Shown piece by piece: positions 25,572-38,228 of a stretch of DNA of 64,000 bases (position 1 is its first letter; every line of letters starts with the position of its first letter). The DNA comes from Osedax fenrisi (taxonomy: Eukaryota; Annelida; Polychaeta; Sabellida; Siboglinidae): the NCBI GenBank assembly GCA_964019155.1, contig OZ025241.1, positions 9,051,881 through 9,115,880 of the forward strand, written 5' to 3'. The notes beneath the pieces were generated by a model, which was given only the letters and a program-made list of their open reading frames with translations, did not search any database and was not told the origin of the DNA. Made by a program: the position numbers and the translations under genes.

Positions 25572-26806
25572 TGAATCGGTTTATTGAAAAAACACCGAAT
25601 TTAGCGAGAGTCCTCACTGGTGTATACAACATAAAGAACTAACAAATAAACAACATAAAGCGAATTAATTGAAAAGAATTGTATACAATTCTTAGTTAAC
25701 TATAGTTAACACGAACATATTCAATATATAAAAAGTTATTATAAAGAGTTTAAATGATGTTTCAATTTAATTTTAAAACAATAGAATGATTGGATCTTGT
25801 GTAGATCATATGGTAATATATTCCAGTTAAGAGGAACAACGGAGAATAAGGCACGAGAGCTGAATACGCTTCATGTAGTACCTCCGTCTAATGGAACAGC
25901 ATCCGATGTTCTGACTTGGCTCAATCTCGCTCGACGTTTCAAGAGATTGTTTAGATATCCAGGCTTACCTTTTAATAAAGTTGTTTGTGCTAGGCATATC
26001 AATAATAATCATAGTTTATGCATCGCTTTCTGTCAATGAAAGCCACTTACGATTATATTGGTACATAGGTATATATCTATCTGTAATATTATGGTCTCGG
26101 CTATTAACATTATAAATAAGTCGTATAGAAGCGCGAATAATCCTGTCTACTTTTTTATATCAGTACTATTTATATCACTAAAAAGTGATCCACCGTAATC
26201 TATTCTAGCATTAATTAGTTTTCTAGTAATACGCGTATAGTAATATTTACTAATATGAGCGATTCTACGTACATTGTAATTTGCAGACTTAGATATATCA
26301 TTCATGTGCTGATCAAAAGATAATTTACTGTCCATAATTACGCCGAGGTTAATGAATGAATCAGAAGGTAGGGGAATATGGGGAAATAGTCTGTATTCGA
26401 GAAACGTTCAGTAGTTCAGTTTTAAATGTATTCACCAGAAGATCGTTTTTAAGAAGCCAATTCATAATTTCTGAAGTACATTCTATGAGTTTCAAATTAG
26501 ACGTAGGCGTTTTAATATGAAGTTTAATGATAAGATGTATATCATCACTATATATATCGTAACTAATATTAGATAACTTAGTAATAATATTAGATAGAGG
26601 ATGAAAATAAAGAGAAAATAATAAAGGCCCGAGAACCGAACCCCGAGGAACCCCACTGGATATATTATTAGGAGGATAATTAAATTATCCAAATAATTTA
26701 CATCACTAATGTAAACAAAGAGATGCGGTCAACTGCTTAAATAAAGAATGTGGTTGAGAAGAAGAATCAAAGTGATAGTTAAAATCACCCACAATCATTA
26801 CTTGAA
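25567..26806 (-). mobile_element. Second CR1/L2-type LINE relic with internal deletion
   Basis: From 26806 downward: endonuclease motif VMIVGDFNYHFDSSSQ, then an abrupt jump near 26690 to the reverse transcriptase part SSGVPRGSVLGPLLFSLYF and YDIYSDDIHLIIK (the YADD-box equivalent has Ser for Ala). These are followed by LGVIMDSKLSFDQHM...ARIDYGG and further decayed C-terminal sequence. Several hundred codons between endonuclease and RT palm are missing, and frameshifts are common. The 3' end, ATTGAAAAAACACCG, abuts a (TA)n run. Confidence 0.65.
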
Positions 26807-26828
26807 ATATATATATATATATATATAG

Positions 26829-27100
26829 CCCAGAATATAATAGTCACAATATGGAAAGACACTTGCCTCAGATTCGAATCCAGGTGAATCTTGTTTTGTC
26901 TCTTATGTATATCAAGAATTTAATAAACAATAAACGAAATACAAGATTTGTTTGACTTATTTATATTATATTGTTATTGTCATTCACAGTTATTTACGAT
27001 ATATATATATAAAAATATAGATTCGAGTAATTATGTCTTCGAATTTATGAGGGGTCCATTTATATACGATTGAGTATACTTGATTCAATAAATAATTAGT
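26829..27100 (+). mobile_element. tRNA-derived SINE (family 2), diverged copy
   Basis: Head CTCAGATTCGAATCCAGGTG (B box), body with TATCAAGAATTTAATAAACA, CACAGTTATTTACGA and GAGGGGTCCATTTATATACG tail. Other tail pieces are at 23722-23832 and 43250-43400. Confidence 0.45.
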
Positions 27101-27439
27101 ATAATATTATATATAGACCACTAATGGTCATCATTTATCACTTCGGTCAATTATGAGTTGGTCATTTAGATACGCTCGCATGTGAACAACCCAATTAGGT
27201 ACAGGTATACCTAGGTGTCAGCACTAGAGTGTAGCTTCTAAAGCGAGAGTGAGTGACAGGTGTATGTAATGCTAGGTTGTGACGCGTATATTCGTTAGTG
27301 TGTACGCACTTACGTGTAAGTGTATATACATGTTACTACTTAGTTGATGTGACACGTGTAATACATGAGTCGGGTTGTTAATCGCATAACATTCTATAAA
27401 TAGAATCTATAGATACATATTGTTATTGTTATTTTTATT

Positions 27440-27682
27440 TGGTGGAGTCCTTTCATCCCATCCCAGAAACGTAGATGAAGTTTTCACTTATAACCATATA
27501 TGGCTTTAATGTCCCTTCGAAGCCGCTCTCATGTTAAGTCATCCATAGTTTTAACGAGAGCCGATCATTTATGTATACACAATTATATAATATCACTTCT
27601 AAATCATATTTAAGACCTATTGTAATGGTAATGACGAGGCTCGAACCATTTCCTACTGATTTTGTGTCTGACGCCTTAGCTA
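27440..27682 (-). mobile_element. tRNA-derived SINE (family 1), copy
   Basis: Tail GGTGGAGTCCTTTCATCCCA, core ACTTATAACCATATATGGCT, and tRNA head on the minus strand with B box GGTTCGAGCC and the stretch GCTAAGGCGTCAGACAC. A tail-only scrap of the family is at about 42955-42992. Confidence 0.65.
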
Positions 27683-27865
27683 TATATATATATATATATT
27701 CATATATTACGAGGAACCAATCTGATGATGATTATTATTATTATATGACCACGGTGTGTTTATTTGTGTGTGTGTTCATGAATAAATGCGACGTATAATA
27801 AATTAATTAAATTATAATACGCGTCGCACTATAGTGATACGAACGTATGATACGTATACGAACCG

Positions 27866-27926
27866 TGATATCACGTGACGAGTATCACGTGACGAGTATC
27901 ACGTGACGAGTAACGAGTATCACGTG
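27866..27926 (+). repeat. 14-bp repeat with CACGTG, four motifs
   Basis: TATCACGTGACGAG units: CACGTG at 27872, 27886, 27900 and 27921. This is a second short CACGTGA cluster, outside any gene seen here. Isolated CACGTGA pairs are also at 7400-7440 and 14207-14300. Confidence 0.7.
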
Positions 27927-27929
27927 TAT

Positions 27930-28024
27930 GTACATATATAATACAGCGGTAATAACATGAGAGCGTTTATAATCTGCATTAGTGCTTTCATCTGTATATC
28001 TAGATATACGCATATATGTACTGC

Positions 28025-28073
<49 letters not shown>

Positions 28074-28381
28074 GTATATATACACTGAAAGCCGCTTACA
28101 GTGTCATACAATTATAATGGATACATGTTATGGTAAATATTTTCAATATTATTTATTTGTTTTCTTTATACATGTAAGTTTCATCGTATTTATTGAAAGT
28201 TTGTTAGTAGTAATAGTAGTATAATTTATTTATTCACAAAATTCTAATTAATAAACAGTGTATTGATATATATTCAAAACTATATGAACACATAATAAAA
28301 TGACTAAAAAAATACATATGTAATAATAAAATATAATTTACGCATATGGAGGGATTTAGAATATATAAAAAAATATATTTA

Positions 28382-28438
<57 letters not shown>

Positions 28439-28679
28439 TGTTTAACATTTACTATCCGTTGCTAGATTAACTAACTTTGCTAACTTGATATGCACACAAA
28501 TAAACAATATAAATACAACCAATCACTAGCGATAATGTATCGGGTTTATTATACCCATATATAGGCGTATATACACACACCTATATATATATATATATAT
28601 AGGTTATATATATGTATAGGTGTGTGTCATTTTCTAAGTATTGCCCATTGTCATATACATACTATAGGATGTACACAGA

Positions 28680-28715
<36 letters not shown>

Positions 28716-28830
28716 TGTGTGTCAATTGTTAAGGATTGCCCATTGCCGATGTAATACAGGTATACAGAGGTATTCTACTATATAGAATTGATTATGAATA
28801 TATTCAGTAGTTTACTACATTTGTAAATTG

Positions 28831-28884
<54 letters not shown>

Positions 28885-29520
28885 TATAGTATATATAAAT
28901 ATATATAGTGCGATTGAAGATTAATATTAATTTTAATAATAATAATTCTGATATTAATAATATTAATAATAATAGTAATAGTAATACAAATAATAATGTA
29001 TATATATATATTAGTATACTACGCTTAATCGCTTAATCATGTAATCATGTAATATATATATATATATATAATATACATATAGATATATATGCCTATAGGC
29101 AATATAGTAATATAATTTTAATCGCATAATTATATAATTTAATATATTCATTAATTTAATTATTCACCATAGTGATACATAATCAATACGTTTACGTGGC
29201 AGGGTTTAGCGGAGTTTATAGTAGGACACTGAAGTTATTTATGTACCTATGTACCTATGTACCTATGTACCTATGTACCTATGTACCTATGTACCTATGT
29301 ACCTACATATTTACTATACATGTATACGCTTATAAGCGAAATTAACTACATAATATATAATATATATATATATATAAATCTTATTTTTAATTATATTCCC
29401 TTATAATTTGTTCTCCTCGTAATCATAAATGGGTGAAAGAATTGATAAACTCTGCTTCTTCCTTCACCCAGGCAATTGCAAAATCAGATTTTATTATTAT
29501 GTATTATTATATATATATAT
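27930..29520. other. Simple-repeat-rich DNA
   Basis: (AAT)n at 28388-28438. The duplicated block CACACCTATATATATA...ATAGGTGTGTGTCA / AAGTATTGCCCATTG occurs at about 28575-28655 and 28676-28745. No gene seen. Confidence 0.5.
29241..29305 (+). repeat. 8-bp microsatellite (GTACCTAT)n
   Basis: Eight copies of ATGTACCT. A further decanucleotide repeat, TATACTATAG x4.5, is at 14149-14195. Confidence 0.9.
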
Positions 29521-29564
29521 ATATATATATATATCTTAGAAGCTCTGTCGCATCTACTGATCAT

Positions 29565-29840
29565 GACGTCAATGTAAGGACAGGACAGGCATGTGCCGCA
29601 CTAAACAAATGACGTCAATGTAAGGACAGGACAGGCATGTGCCGCACTAAACAAATGACATCACTGTAAGGACAGGACATACGTGTGCCGACCTATACAA
29701 ATGACATCACTGTAAGGATAGGACAGGCATGTGCCGACCTATACAAATGACATCAATGTAAGGACAGGACATACATGTGCCGCACTAAACAAATGACATC
29801 ACTGTAAGGACAGGACATACGTGTGCCGCACTAACGACGT
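29565..29840 (+). repeat. 46-bp minisatellite, six copies
   Basis: Units start at 29565, 29611, 29657, 29703, 29749 and 29795. Consensus GACRTCAMTGTAAGGACAGG, then ACATRCRTGTGCCG and MCTAWACAAAT. Two higher-order variants alternate. It directly precedes the LINE relic at 29848. Confidence 0.9.
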
Positions 29841-29847
29841 CAATATG

Positions 29848-30360
29848 GAAAACTAATCTCTCGGTAAAGCTGAATACAAATTTATTTAGGGCCGCAGTCG
29901 AATCCATCCTTAAGGATTGTATCTGGTTCCATTGTATCTAAAATTGTATCTGGTTCCAGCACATGGACATTAACATCTTGAAAAAGATTGATGAGGCCTA
30001 TACAAGAATGCCACGCGCTGCTTTAAATAACATATGTCAAGATCCTACGTATACGTATTATAAATAATGTATAATAATGAATTATATGGAAATCTCCCGA
30101 AGATAACGATTACAATTAGAGAACATAGGATTCGTTTCTCATGCCATTGTTGGCGAAGCAGAGAAGAACTGATCAGATAAGTGCTTCTGTGGGAACCTCT
30201 ACATGGGCAACGAAAACCTGGACGGCTACAGAAGACGTATACTGCGCAACTTAGAGACGACAGCCGATGCACTACCTATGAACTGAATATGGCGATGGGA
30301 GACATATATTAATGGAGAAAACGTATCATGTTATGCCGATAAAGCTCGACCTAGTAAGAT
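29848..30360 (+). mobile_element. LINE 3' relic (C-terminal RT region)
   Basis: Stop-broken translation AAVESILKDCIWF...KKIDEAYTRMPRAALN...NYMEISRR...VSHAIVGEAEKN*SDKCFCGNLYMGNENLDGYRRRILRNLETT. This follows the post-palm segment of a widespread invertebrate LINE type (SILLYG...RMLRAALN...HCWR.KEE..SD.LLWEP.HG.R..GRP). A 16-bp word (GTATCTGGTTCCA) is locally duplicated near 29917-29957. It is non-functional. The clade (RTE-like or other) is not certain. Confidence 0.5.
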
Positions 30361-30364
30361 AAGT

Positions 30365-30399
<35 letters not shown>

Positions 30400-30402
30400 A
30401 GT

Positions 30403-30434
<32 letters not shown>

Positions 30435-30439
30435 AGAGT

Positions 30440-32796
30440 TATTATTTATTTTATTTTATTTTAAAATATTTTATTGACTACAAAATCACGTGGTGGTTAT
30501 GGGCGTCATGAGAAGGAAACAAAAATAAAATAAATAAAGTACAATAAAAATAAAGGAAAAGGGAGGGTAGGTTACAATGTTAATAGGTGCGTGGAGAGTT
30601 TACATTTAATTAGTGACAAGGATTTCAAACACCTAATGTCATATGGTAGAGAATTCCAGTATTTTGGAGCTACCACAGAGAAAGCAGATTCAGAGTGAGC
30701 AGAGATAGTCGAGCGTTGCACAATTTTCATCGTGTGACATTTCCTGCTAGCTCGACTAAGGGTATGCATACTGATCAAGTCAGCTAGGTACTCGGGAGAT
30801 CTAAGATGTATCACCTTATGGGTGATGCATAGTAGTCTGTACCTGCAGAGATATCTAAACTTAAGCCAGCCGAGTGATCGCATTAGAGTCGATATTGATA
30901 CTATTGAAGAGAACTTCAGTTTATATAGGGTGCGTATAGCACGTCATTGTATCTTCTCAAGTTTAAGCATAAGCTTTAGGGGTAGATTGCATAGAAGTGA
31001 GCAGCAGTATATGAGTCTACTGAAGACTAGCGAGTGTATTAGACTTTTAGTCATTGAAAAAGTCAATTTATTACGTGATTTTCTAATATTGTAAAGAAAA
31101 TAGTTGGCATTGCGAATCATTATAGATATGTGGTCAGAGTAATCTAGGTGGGAGTTGATGGTGAAACCAAGAGTTGTTATGGATTGTGATGTAGGGAGGG
31201 CTAGTAGAAAGGGGTGGGTGATGATTAGGGGGTAGGTAGGTCTGGAGATAATTATGGTGTCAGTTTTGGTCATGTTAAGTGATAGGGAATTATGGGAGAA
31301 CCAGTCAGTAAGTTCTGTGAGGCAGTTAAAAATAGACAGTTGAATTGAGTTTGAGTCACAGGAAATGGGAAAATAAGTATAAATTTGTAGATCATCTGCA
31401 AAGAGATGGTAGTGGATGTAAGGATATTTACGAAATATGGATTGTATGGGTAAAATATAAATAATAAAAAGTAAAGGACCAAGCACGGAGCCTTGTGGAA
31501 CACCATGAGTGCTGATAAACGGGGTAGAGAATGATGAGTTGATTTTCACTGAAGAGGACCTTAAGGAAAAGAATGACATAAACCAGCTGTGTACTTGACC
31601 ATGAATACCGATTTTATTGAGTCGTAAAGAAAGAATGTCATGGTTTAGGGTGTCAAAGGCACTGGATAGGTCAAGTAACACAAGGTAGCACGGGGCTTTG
31701 TTGTCAAGGGATATTAGTAGATCATTAATGATAAGATTCAGTGCTGATTCAGTGCTCCGATGGGTAAGTAAGCACATTGAAACTTATCCATAATTGAATT
31801 GGTAGTGATATAGTGAATAAGTTGAGCAGATACAATTCGCTCTAAGGTATTAGAGATTGATGAAAGCTGGGAGATGGGTCGATAGCTCGACAGGTTCGAG
31901 TGGCTAAGGGTAGTTTTTTTTATAATTGGGGTGATATATGAGTGTTTCATAGACTTTGGTACGATCGATGTAATAAGGGACGCATGAATGATCATTGTTA
32001 TGGGTTCAATTAGCAATGGCGAAAGGGTACGAAGTAAAGTAAGGGGAATAGGGTCGAGTGGGGAATTGGATTTTAGGGATGCCATTAGAGAGAGCACATA
32101 TGGACGAGTAGGGAGAGTGAAGGAGGACCAGTGATTATGGGAAGCTAGTGAATATGAGTTGAGAATGAGGATATCAACATTCACATTGGGGAGAGCAGCT
32201 ATGATGTTCGATACTTTATTCTGGAAGAAATTAGCAAAGGAGGAGCAGATGACTGTATCCGGTTGGTCAGGAAGGTGCCTGGGTTTTGATTTACCTACTA
32301 AGGTGAATGATAGGTTGCAACCTACATGTAGGCTTGCTTAGATGAGGTGCCATATTTACAAAGCAAGTTAGTAAAGTATGATGATTTAGTGGATAGGAGT
32401 TTTTTCCTGTATAATGAGCGACATACTTTAAAGGAACACAGGTCTGAGTTCATTTTAGTAGAAGCATAAATGGACTGTAGACGACGAAGTGACTTTCTCA
32501 TATTGGTGAGTTCAGTGTTGAACCAGGGGGATTTGGGATGATTACGGTGGGTAAGAGTAGTTGAGGGAGCATAAAAGTCAAGAGAATTAGATAGCGCCGT
32601 GTTGAAGGCGTCAAAGAGAGTGTCAGGATCAGAGAGCGGAGATGTAATATTATTCATATGATCAAACACGGAGTTAACAAACAAGGGTTGATTTATAGAG
32701 GAGATGTTTCGAAAGTATCTTAGAGGTCGAGTATTGTGCACTACTGTTAACTGTAAAACAAATAGGATAGCGAAGTGATCAGAGATTAGAGATTAT
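30440..32796 (-). mobile_element. CR1/L2-like LINE, 5'-truncated and frameshifted
   Basis: Reading from 32796 downward: the end of the APE endonuclease (SDHFAILFVL), a linker (PWFNTELTNMRKSLRRLQ), then reverse transcriptase with SYRPISQLSSISNTLERIV, LDLSSAFDTLNHDIL, GVPQGSVLGPLLF and the catalytic HLFADDLQIY. It ends in a C-terminal segment (PKYWNSLPYDIR) typical of CR1/L2 elements. The copy is dead: the frame breaks near 32330, near 31770 (after FQCAYLP) and near 30945. The 3' end is an A/T-rich tail with AAAATAAAATAAATAAAG motifs. A second copy of the same tail is at 63527-63778. Confidence 0.8.
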
Positions 32797-32899
32797 AATA
32801 TTTGTATATATTTATTATTTATGAAATTATGGTGCATTATGATTCCATAATAAATTGATTCTTTTTTTATAGATAACAATCCGTGGCCACCGGAAGTTT

Positions 32900-33370
32900 A
32901 TTATTTATTGCTTATATATGGTCCGTATAGTACGGAATACGTTTAAATTAATTATATTCGAATTTACTGTTATATATATAAATAATAATATCGTTATTAT
33001 AATTATGAATTATTTATTTATTTAAAAAAATAATTTCTTAACGTCGAGAGAAAAACGTAACACTAAAAGAAAACAATGTATGCCAGCGCATGCGTAACAG
33101 GCGTGACCACGTGGTAACACGTATAGGATGCACGCTATAGCTATATATAGCGTTTATTATATATATATAGTATACTATTTCCAAAAACGAACCACCTTTA
33201 AGGTGCACCGCAAGCGGAGAATTAAACAATATTTAATAATCGCCCGAGTGAAGTTTTTAACGTAGTCACGTGATCACAACGATACAGGCGATGACGTCAC
33301 GATGATGATGTAACATACTTCAGTTCGACAACCTATACACGTTGTAACTACATCGCGGAATAAAGCGACA
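32900..33370. promoter_or_regulatory. CpG-containing patch with NRF1-like and CRE sites
   Basis: GCGCATGCG (33086-33094, NRF1-type), CCACGTGG (about 33107), GTCACGTGATC (about 33265) and TGACGTCA (33292-33299) lie in a patch much less AT-rich than its flanks. It looks promoter-like, but no exon was found on either side. Confidence 0.25.
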
Positions 33371-33487
33371 TCGGCATACGTGTATTTGTGCCACGAATAG
33401 TATATGGTATACCACTATACTACTATTGTAGTATACTATAGTATACTATGGTATACTACTATAATAATATGCTATAACATATATGTA

Positions 33488-34412
33488 GGGAAAAGTACCG
33501 AATACGGATAGTGCCCGAATACGGACACTCTCTATAGATATATCTCATAAACCATAAATCCTACAAAAAATATATTAATGAATAATGAAAAAATTATTTT
33601 AATTTTTTAATTATTCATAATATTGATGATATAAACTGATTTTTATATTATGTTTTTAAATTTATGAAAACAAAATTCAACTTAAAACCTTCTCAAGAAT
33701 ATACAAATGTATCGATATAAAATATAACATAATATTATTAAAAAATAAAGCATTCTAAAAATTATATATAAAATTTCTATATTTGTTATCAAATATTCAT
33801 TTAGATATAAGCATATATCCATAGGTCATGTAAGTCCCTAATACGGACACTCTATAGAGTGTATATATATATAACCAATCAGCGCGCTGCGTATGAGCTA
33901 TTCTGATTTTCATAAAAATCGTGTGCGTTATAATATTAATACCACCAATAAATCTAAATCTAAATTTGTTATTATTTAGATAATTAAACTGTATTATTAA
34001 TTGAAAAAATAATAAAAATAAATAAATTATTAATTGAAAAAATAATAAAAATAAATAAATTATTAACTAATTATATTAGAATAAATTATTCATAAAATTA
34101 ATTATAGATAATGTAATTGTAATTTTTCTGATTGATTCATACATCATATATAGTTTATCTAGTGGTATATAAGGTTTCCGTATTATCACACAGGGTGTCC
34201 GACGGACAGGACACTGTCCGTATTCGGATATGGGTACCGAATACGGACACCCCCGTTATTTAATGAATTAAAAGATTAAATAAAATTATAAAATCACAAT
34301 AATATCTATAATCATATAATATTAATATATTGTAATTTTTGAATAAAAATAATGAGTCATAAAAAGTTAAGACCATTTATTGTTAAAGTATCCGTATTAT
34401 GTTACCTTCCCC
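33488..34412. mobile_element. 0.87 kb TIR family, inverted copy
   Basis: Blocks in reverse order relative to 51259-52132, from GGGAAAAGTACCGAATACGG to GTTACCTTCCCC. The central palindrome is at about 34196-34250, with a small duplication GACGGACAGGACACTG. A 60-bp AT segment is duplicated near 33990-34065. Confidence 0.7.
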
Positions 34413-35627
34413 TATATACATACACATATGTATATAGTGATACTTATTATATATAACAAAGTATATTTTGTTAGAAGAGTTTTATTTATGTGTGTTGTTA
34501 ATATAATTATATTACATTAAGTTGATAAAATATTTTTTAATAAAAAATAAAAAATGATTTAATATATAATTACTTATAATCAACATCAAATAAATATAGA
34601 AATAATTAATATTTTCTCGCCGAGAATAATATATATATATACATATACATATAAATTATTCCTTTTAATTCTAAAACCCCGATAAATCATACTTTTACAA
34701 ATGCTATAACTATAGTTAGGTGTTGAAATACTACTTTTTTATATCAGAAACTCGATATCTTGGATACATATATCGATTCATACGAGTCCGAGTAAGCGAG
34801 ACTTTATTGTGCATAGTTAAATAATATATATATATATATATATATGAATATATATACAATGTATACATGAATATAAGTATATAAATATACAGATATTATA
34901 AATATACTATTTACTATATCTTTCAGTTTTTTTGTTTTATTTTTTATTTTTGTTTGTTCTGAAATCCATTTATAGTTTATTATTCAGAATTCAACTAATT
35001 TCTATGATTTTGTTATATAATTTTACATCATTTATTTTTAAACTATACATATTGATACATATTTTTATTCTTTACATTTTATTATTTATATTTACATTCT
35101 TTAACTCATGATAATATATATTATCTTGAATATGATGATTGGTGAAGTTCTCGCTAAAAACAAATACATTTGTTTATTAACTTCACCGTTATATAATGCT
35201 TACAACATTTAATAGTAAACCTGATTTATGTATGTATTTATATCGAATTAACTATCGAATGATTGCGGCTGATATCTAGAGATAACGAGGTAACAGATTT
35301 TACGAATCACTTTTACTTTCCTCAGAACAGTCTTTGATGATACGCCTTAGTGAGTTATTCTTCTCTTAGCGGTTTTACACATGCGTGGAGATAACTTTCA
35401 ACGAAGGCGTTATCTTACATGTACACTGTACACAGTGTGATAAAATGTATACATTGTACATTGTACGTCGTACACTGTAGGGTACATTATGTACGGTACA
35501 GTATACTTTATATGTGAAAATTATATTCAATCAAGTCAAACAATGTAATGAGTAGGCGTGATGCTTGTTTTTCACTTTCCGCTATAGTCTTGAACCAATA
35601 GTACACCACAGGAATATAAAGAATGTA
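34413..35627. other. AT-rich non-coding DNA
   Basis: No gene. Near 35420-35510 there is a run of TACACTGTACA-type words (ACATTGTACATTGTACGTCGTACACTGTA). Confidence 0.45.
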
Positions 35628-35631
35628 TTAA

Positions 35632-35864
35632 GGGGGTATCCCACTACAAGATTTTACGACAACTTCCCGGAAATATTGTAACTTTAAAACCATTTTCTAT
35701 AAAGTTGTAATTGTATACCCCTATAAAGTTATTATATTTCAGGCAAGTTGTCGGAAAGTAATGGGGTTTCCCATTAAAATTGTAGTTAACTTGTAGATAG
35801 AAAATGGTTTTAAATTTAAAATATTTCGGTAAGTTGCCGGAAATACTTGTAGTGGGATACCCCC
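35632..35864. mobile_element. piggyBac-like MITE with TTAA flanks
   Basis: 233 bp with inverted ends GGGGGTATCCCACTACAAG and CTTGTAGTGGGATACCCCC, flanked on both sides by TTAA (35628-35631, 35865-35868). TTAA duplication is the signature of piggyBac-type integration. The interior has a second inverted pair around AAAATGGTTTT. Confidence 0.65.
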
Positions 35865-36126
35865 TTAAGGGAGTATACTCCCTTAAGGAATTCGATAACA
35901 TAACCGACTTATTTAGTGATAATATTCGGTATATTCCTATAGGTTTGATACCGGGCTATTACTTTCTACACATGTATATACAATCGTACATTCTGGAATG
36001 TCGGTAATGTAAGTAATGCAACAATATTTCAGAATTATGTAGTTAAAGATCTTAAACACCATTTGTATTAAATTGTAATACATGTATGCTGCAGCATCAA
36101 AGAATAAGTGTATTGGTAGGTGGCAT

Positions 36127-36177
<51 letters not shown>

Positions 36178-36728
36178 CTAAGTTATTATTGTTATTGTTA
36201 TACAAGTATGTACAAGTTTGTGTGCGTGTATTTACGTGGCTAAGTATGTGATCTAGTTTTTTCGAAATCACTTAAGTAACTTATCTGAAATACCGATTAC
36301 GATGTTATTAACGAAGGCGTAACGTAAACAAACGCGCACACGCCCACTAACACCGACACTACACCTGAAAGATAATCACCAAAGATGATAAGTATGGCTG
36401 CGACCTCTCTCGCGTGAAGTGCGAACCGGTCACGAAACATCAAATCTTCCACGCCCTTCTATCACTGCAAACGGTGATTTAATGACGGGTAGATGAGAAT
36501 TACACGTATTGCATACACGGTAGCCTATACGGTATTCATGTATACATGTCACGTATATACACACACACATACACACACACATACACGTATACATATAGCA
36601 CGTGACTATGCATTCACTTAACGACGTCGTAGTCACATTATAACAACCCGACGACGACGACGACGGCGAATTCGGAGAATCAATCACCGTGATTGACAGC
36701 CGCGGCTGAGATCTACGCGAGTGATCCG

Positions 36729-36762
36729 ATTGGTCGGCGCCGCTTTAGAATAATAATAAAAG
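36729..36762 (+). promoter_or_regulatory. Core promoter elements of the CBM14 gene
   Basis: An inverted CCAAT box (ATTGGTCGG, 36729-36737) and a TATA-like AATAATAAAAG (about 36752-36762) lie 103 and 70 bp before the ATG at 36832. This predicts a start near 36785-36795. The 200 bp upstream are CpG-rich in otherwise AT-rich DNA. The link to the gene is positional. Confidence 0.45.
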
Positions 36763-36831
36763 TCGGCTGCGCTTGATGTACGAGTTTATTTATTGAAAAC
36801 GTAATATAGTTTCGCTCGTGGTTTTTAAAAT

Positions 36832-36892
36832 ATGCATTTATTTAAGTTTCTACTCGTCTGCGTATATTTTATAGTTATTTCCACAATTGCTA
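36832..36892 (+). CDS. CBM14 gene, exon 1 (signal peptide)
   Basis: ATG at 36832; 20 codons plus one base, ending in a consensus donor A|GTAAGT. It encodes MHLFKFLLVCVYFIVISTIA: a Lys at position 5, a hydrophobic core, and a small-residue cleavage site (STIA|S). The phase-1 intron directly after the signal peptide is common in secreted modular proteins. Confidence 0.8.
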
Positions 36893-37407
36893 GTAAGTAC
36901 CTTATTATCAGTGCTATTTATTATATATAACGGATAATTAAATAATATTTAAATTTAATAATCAATTACTATTCGTTATAATATTATTGTCAACTCTAAA
37001 CTAACGTTTGTATGTATTTCTAATACCTATATAATATATTACTATTAGTCTGGTACAGTTTAATCGAACCCTTTTTAATCATTAATCAATGATGCGTATA
37101 CGTATATATATACGTATATATATACGTATCTTGTACTATGGTACATACATATACTTGATATAAACATATATGCTTATATTATATATAATGAATATAAACA
37201 CTACCTATTATTAATATAAACATATAAGTTTGTAAAACTTATAGAATACATACTTGAAAATTTAACTGTAAATATGTAATATATTTTAATATGGTTTATT
37301 TAAGTATATGTAATTATAAAGTACTATATTTAGTAAATATTATTTACTATTTTAATTTTTGTGAGCTATATATACTATTTTAATGTATATGGTTTTTATA
37401 CATATAA

Positions 37408-37461
<54 letters not shown>

Positions 37462-38163
37462 TATATTATAATTAAAATAACTAGATATATGTATAGTATA
37501 GTATGTAATACATCATATGTGAACTTATTTATACAATCTGTACTCGCCGATAAATGTGAAAAAGTAAAATAAGAAGAGATTTTTATTAAATTATAATATA
37601 ATAGTATTTTTACAAATACAATTATTTGTATAGTAAGCTGTTATTTTAATTACATGGAAGTGGAATGTTTAAATGTAATTACAATTATATATTACAATAT
37701 CATTGGTAATAGTTTATATATATATATATATATATTTGCACTATAGTGTAAATAAGGTAATAAGTACGTAGATTAATCTAATCGATAATGATGTGTTCGA
37801 TAATTATTATGGGATGTTGGAGTGGGTATACGATATAGCGTGTCACATGTCTGTCACTCAAGATACCTCGCATCGAGTCCCATCCGCTATGTAGACTTGT
37901 GTATACTTATGTATAGTTGTACGACGTACTTTGTGTACAATGTATACATTCTTATAATACGTACAATGTACACAATGTACACAATGTACAACGTACATTG
38001 TCGTCGTGCATCGCATACACGTATATTGTACGTGTGTACGTATACAACTACACTTTGTAATACATTATAATATTTTAATACATAACATATATATAATGAT
38101 ACATTATACATCGTAATATTATATTTATAATATATATATATATATATATATATAAATATATTT

Positions 38164-38228
<65 letters not shown>

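Noticed and set aside
29565..29840. CRISPR-like array
   Set aside because: Units are contiguous without unique spacers; the DNA is eukaryotic.
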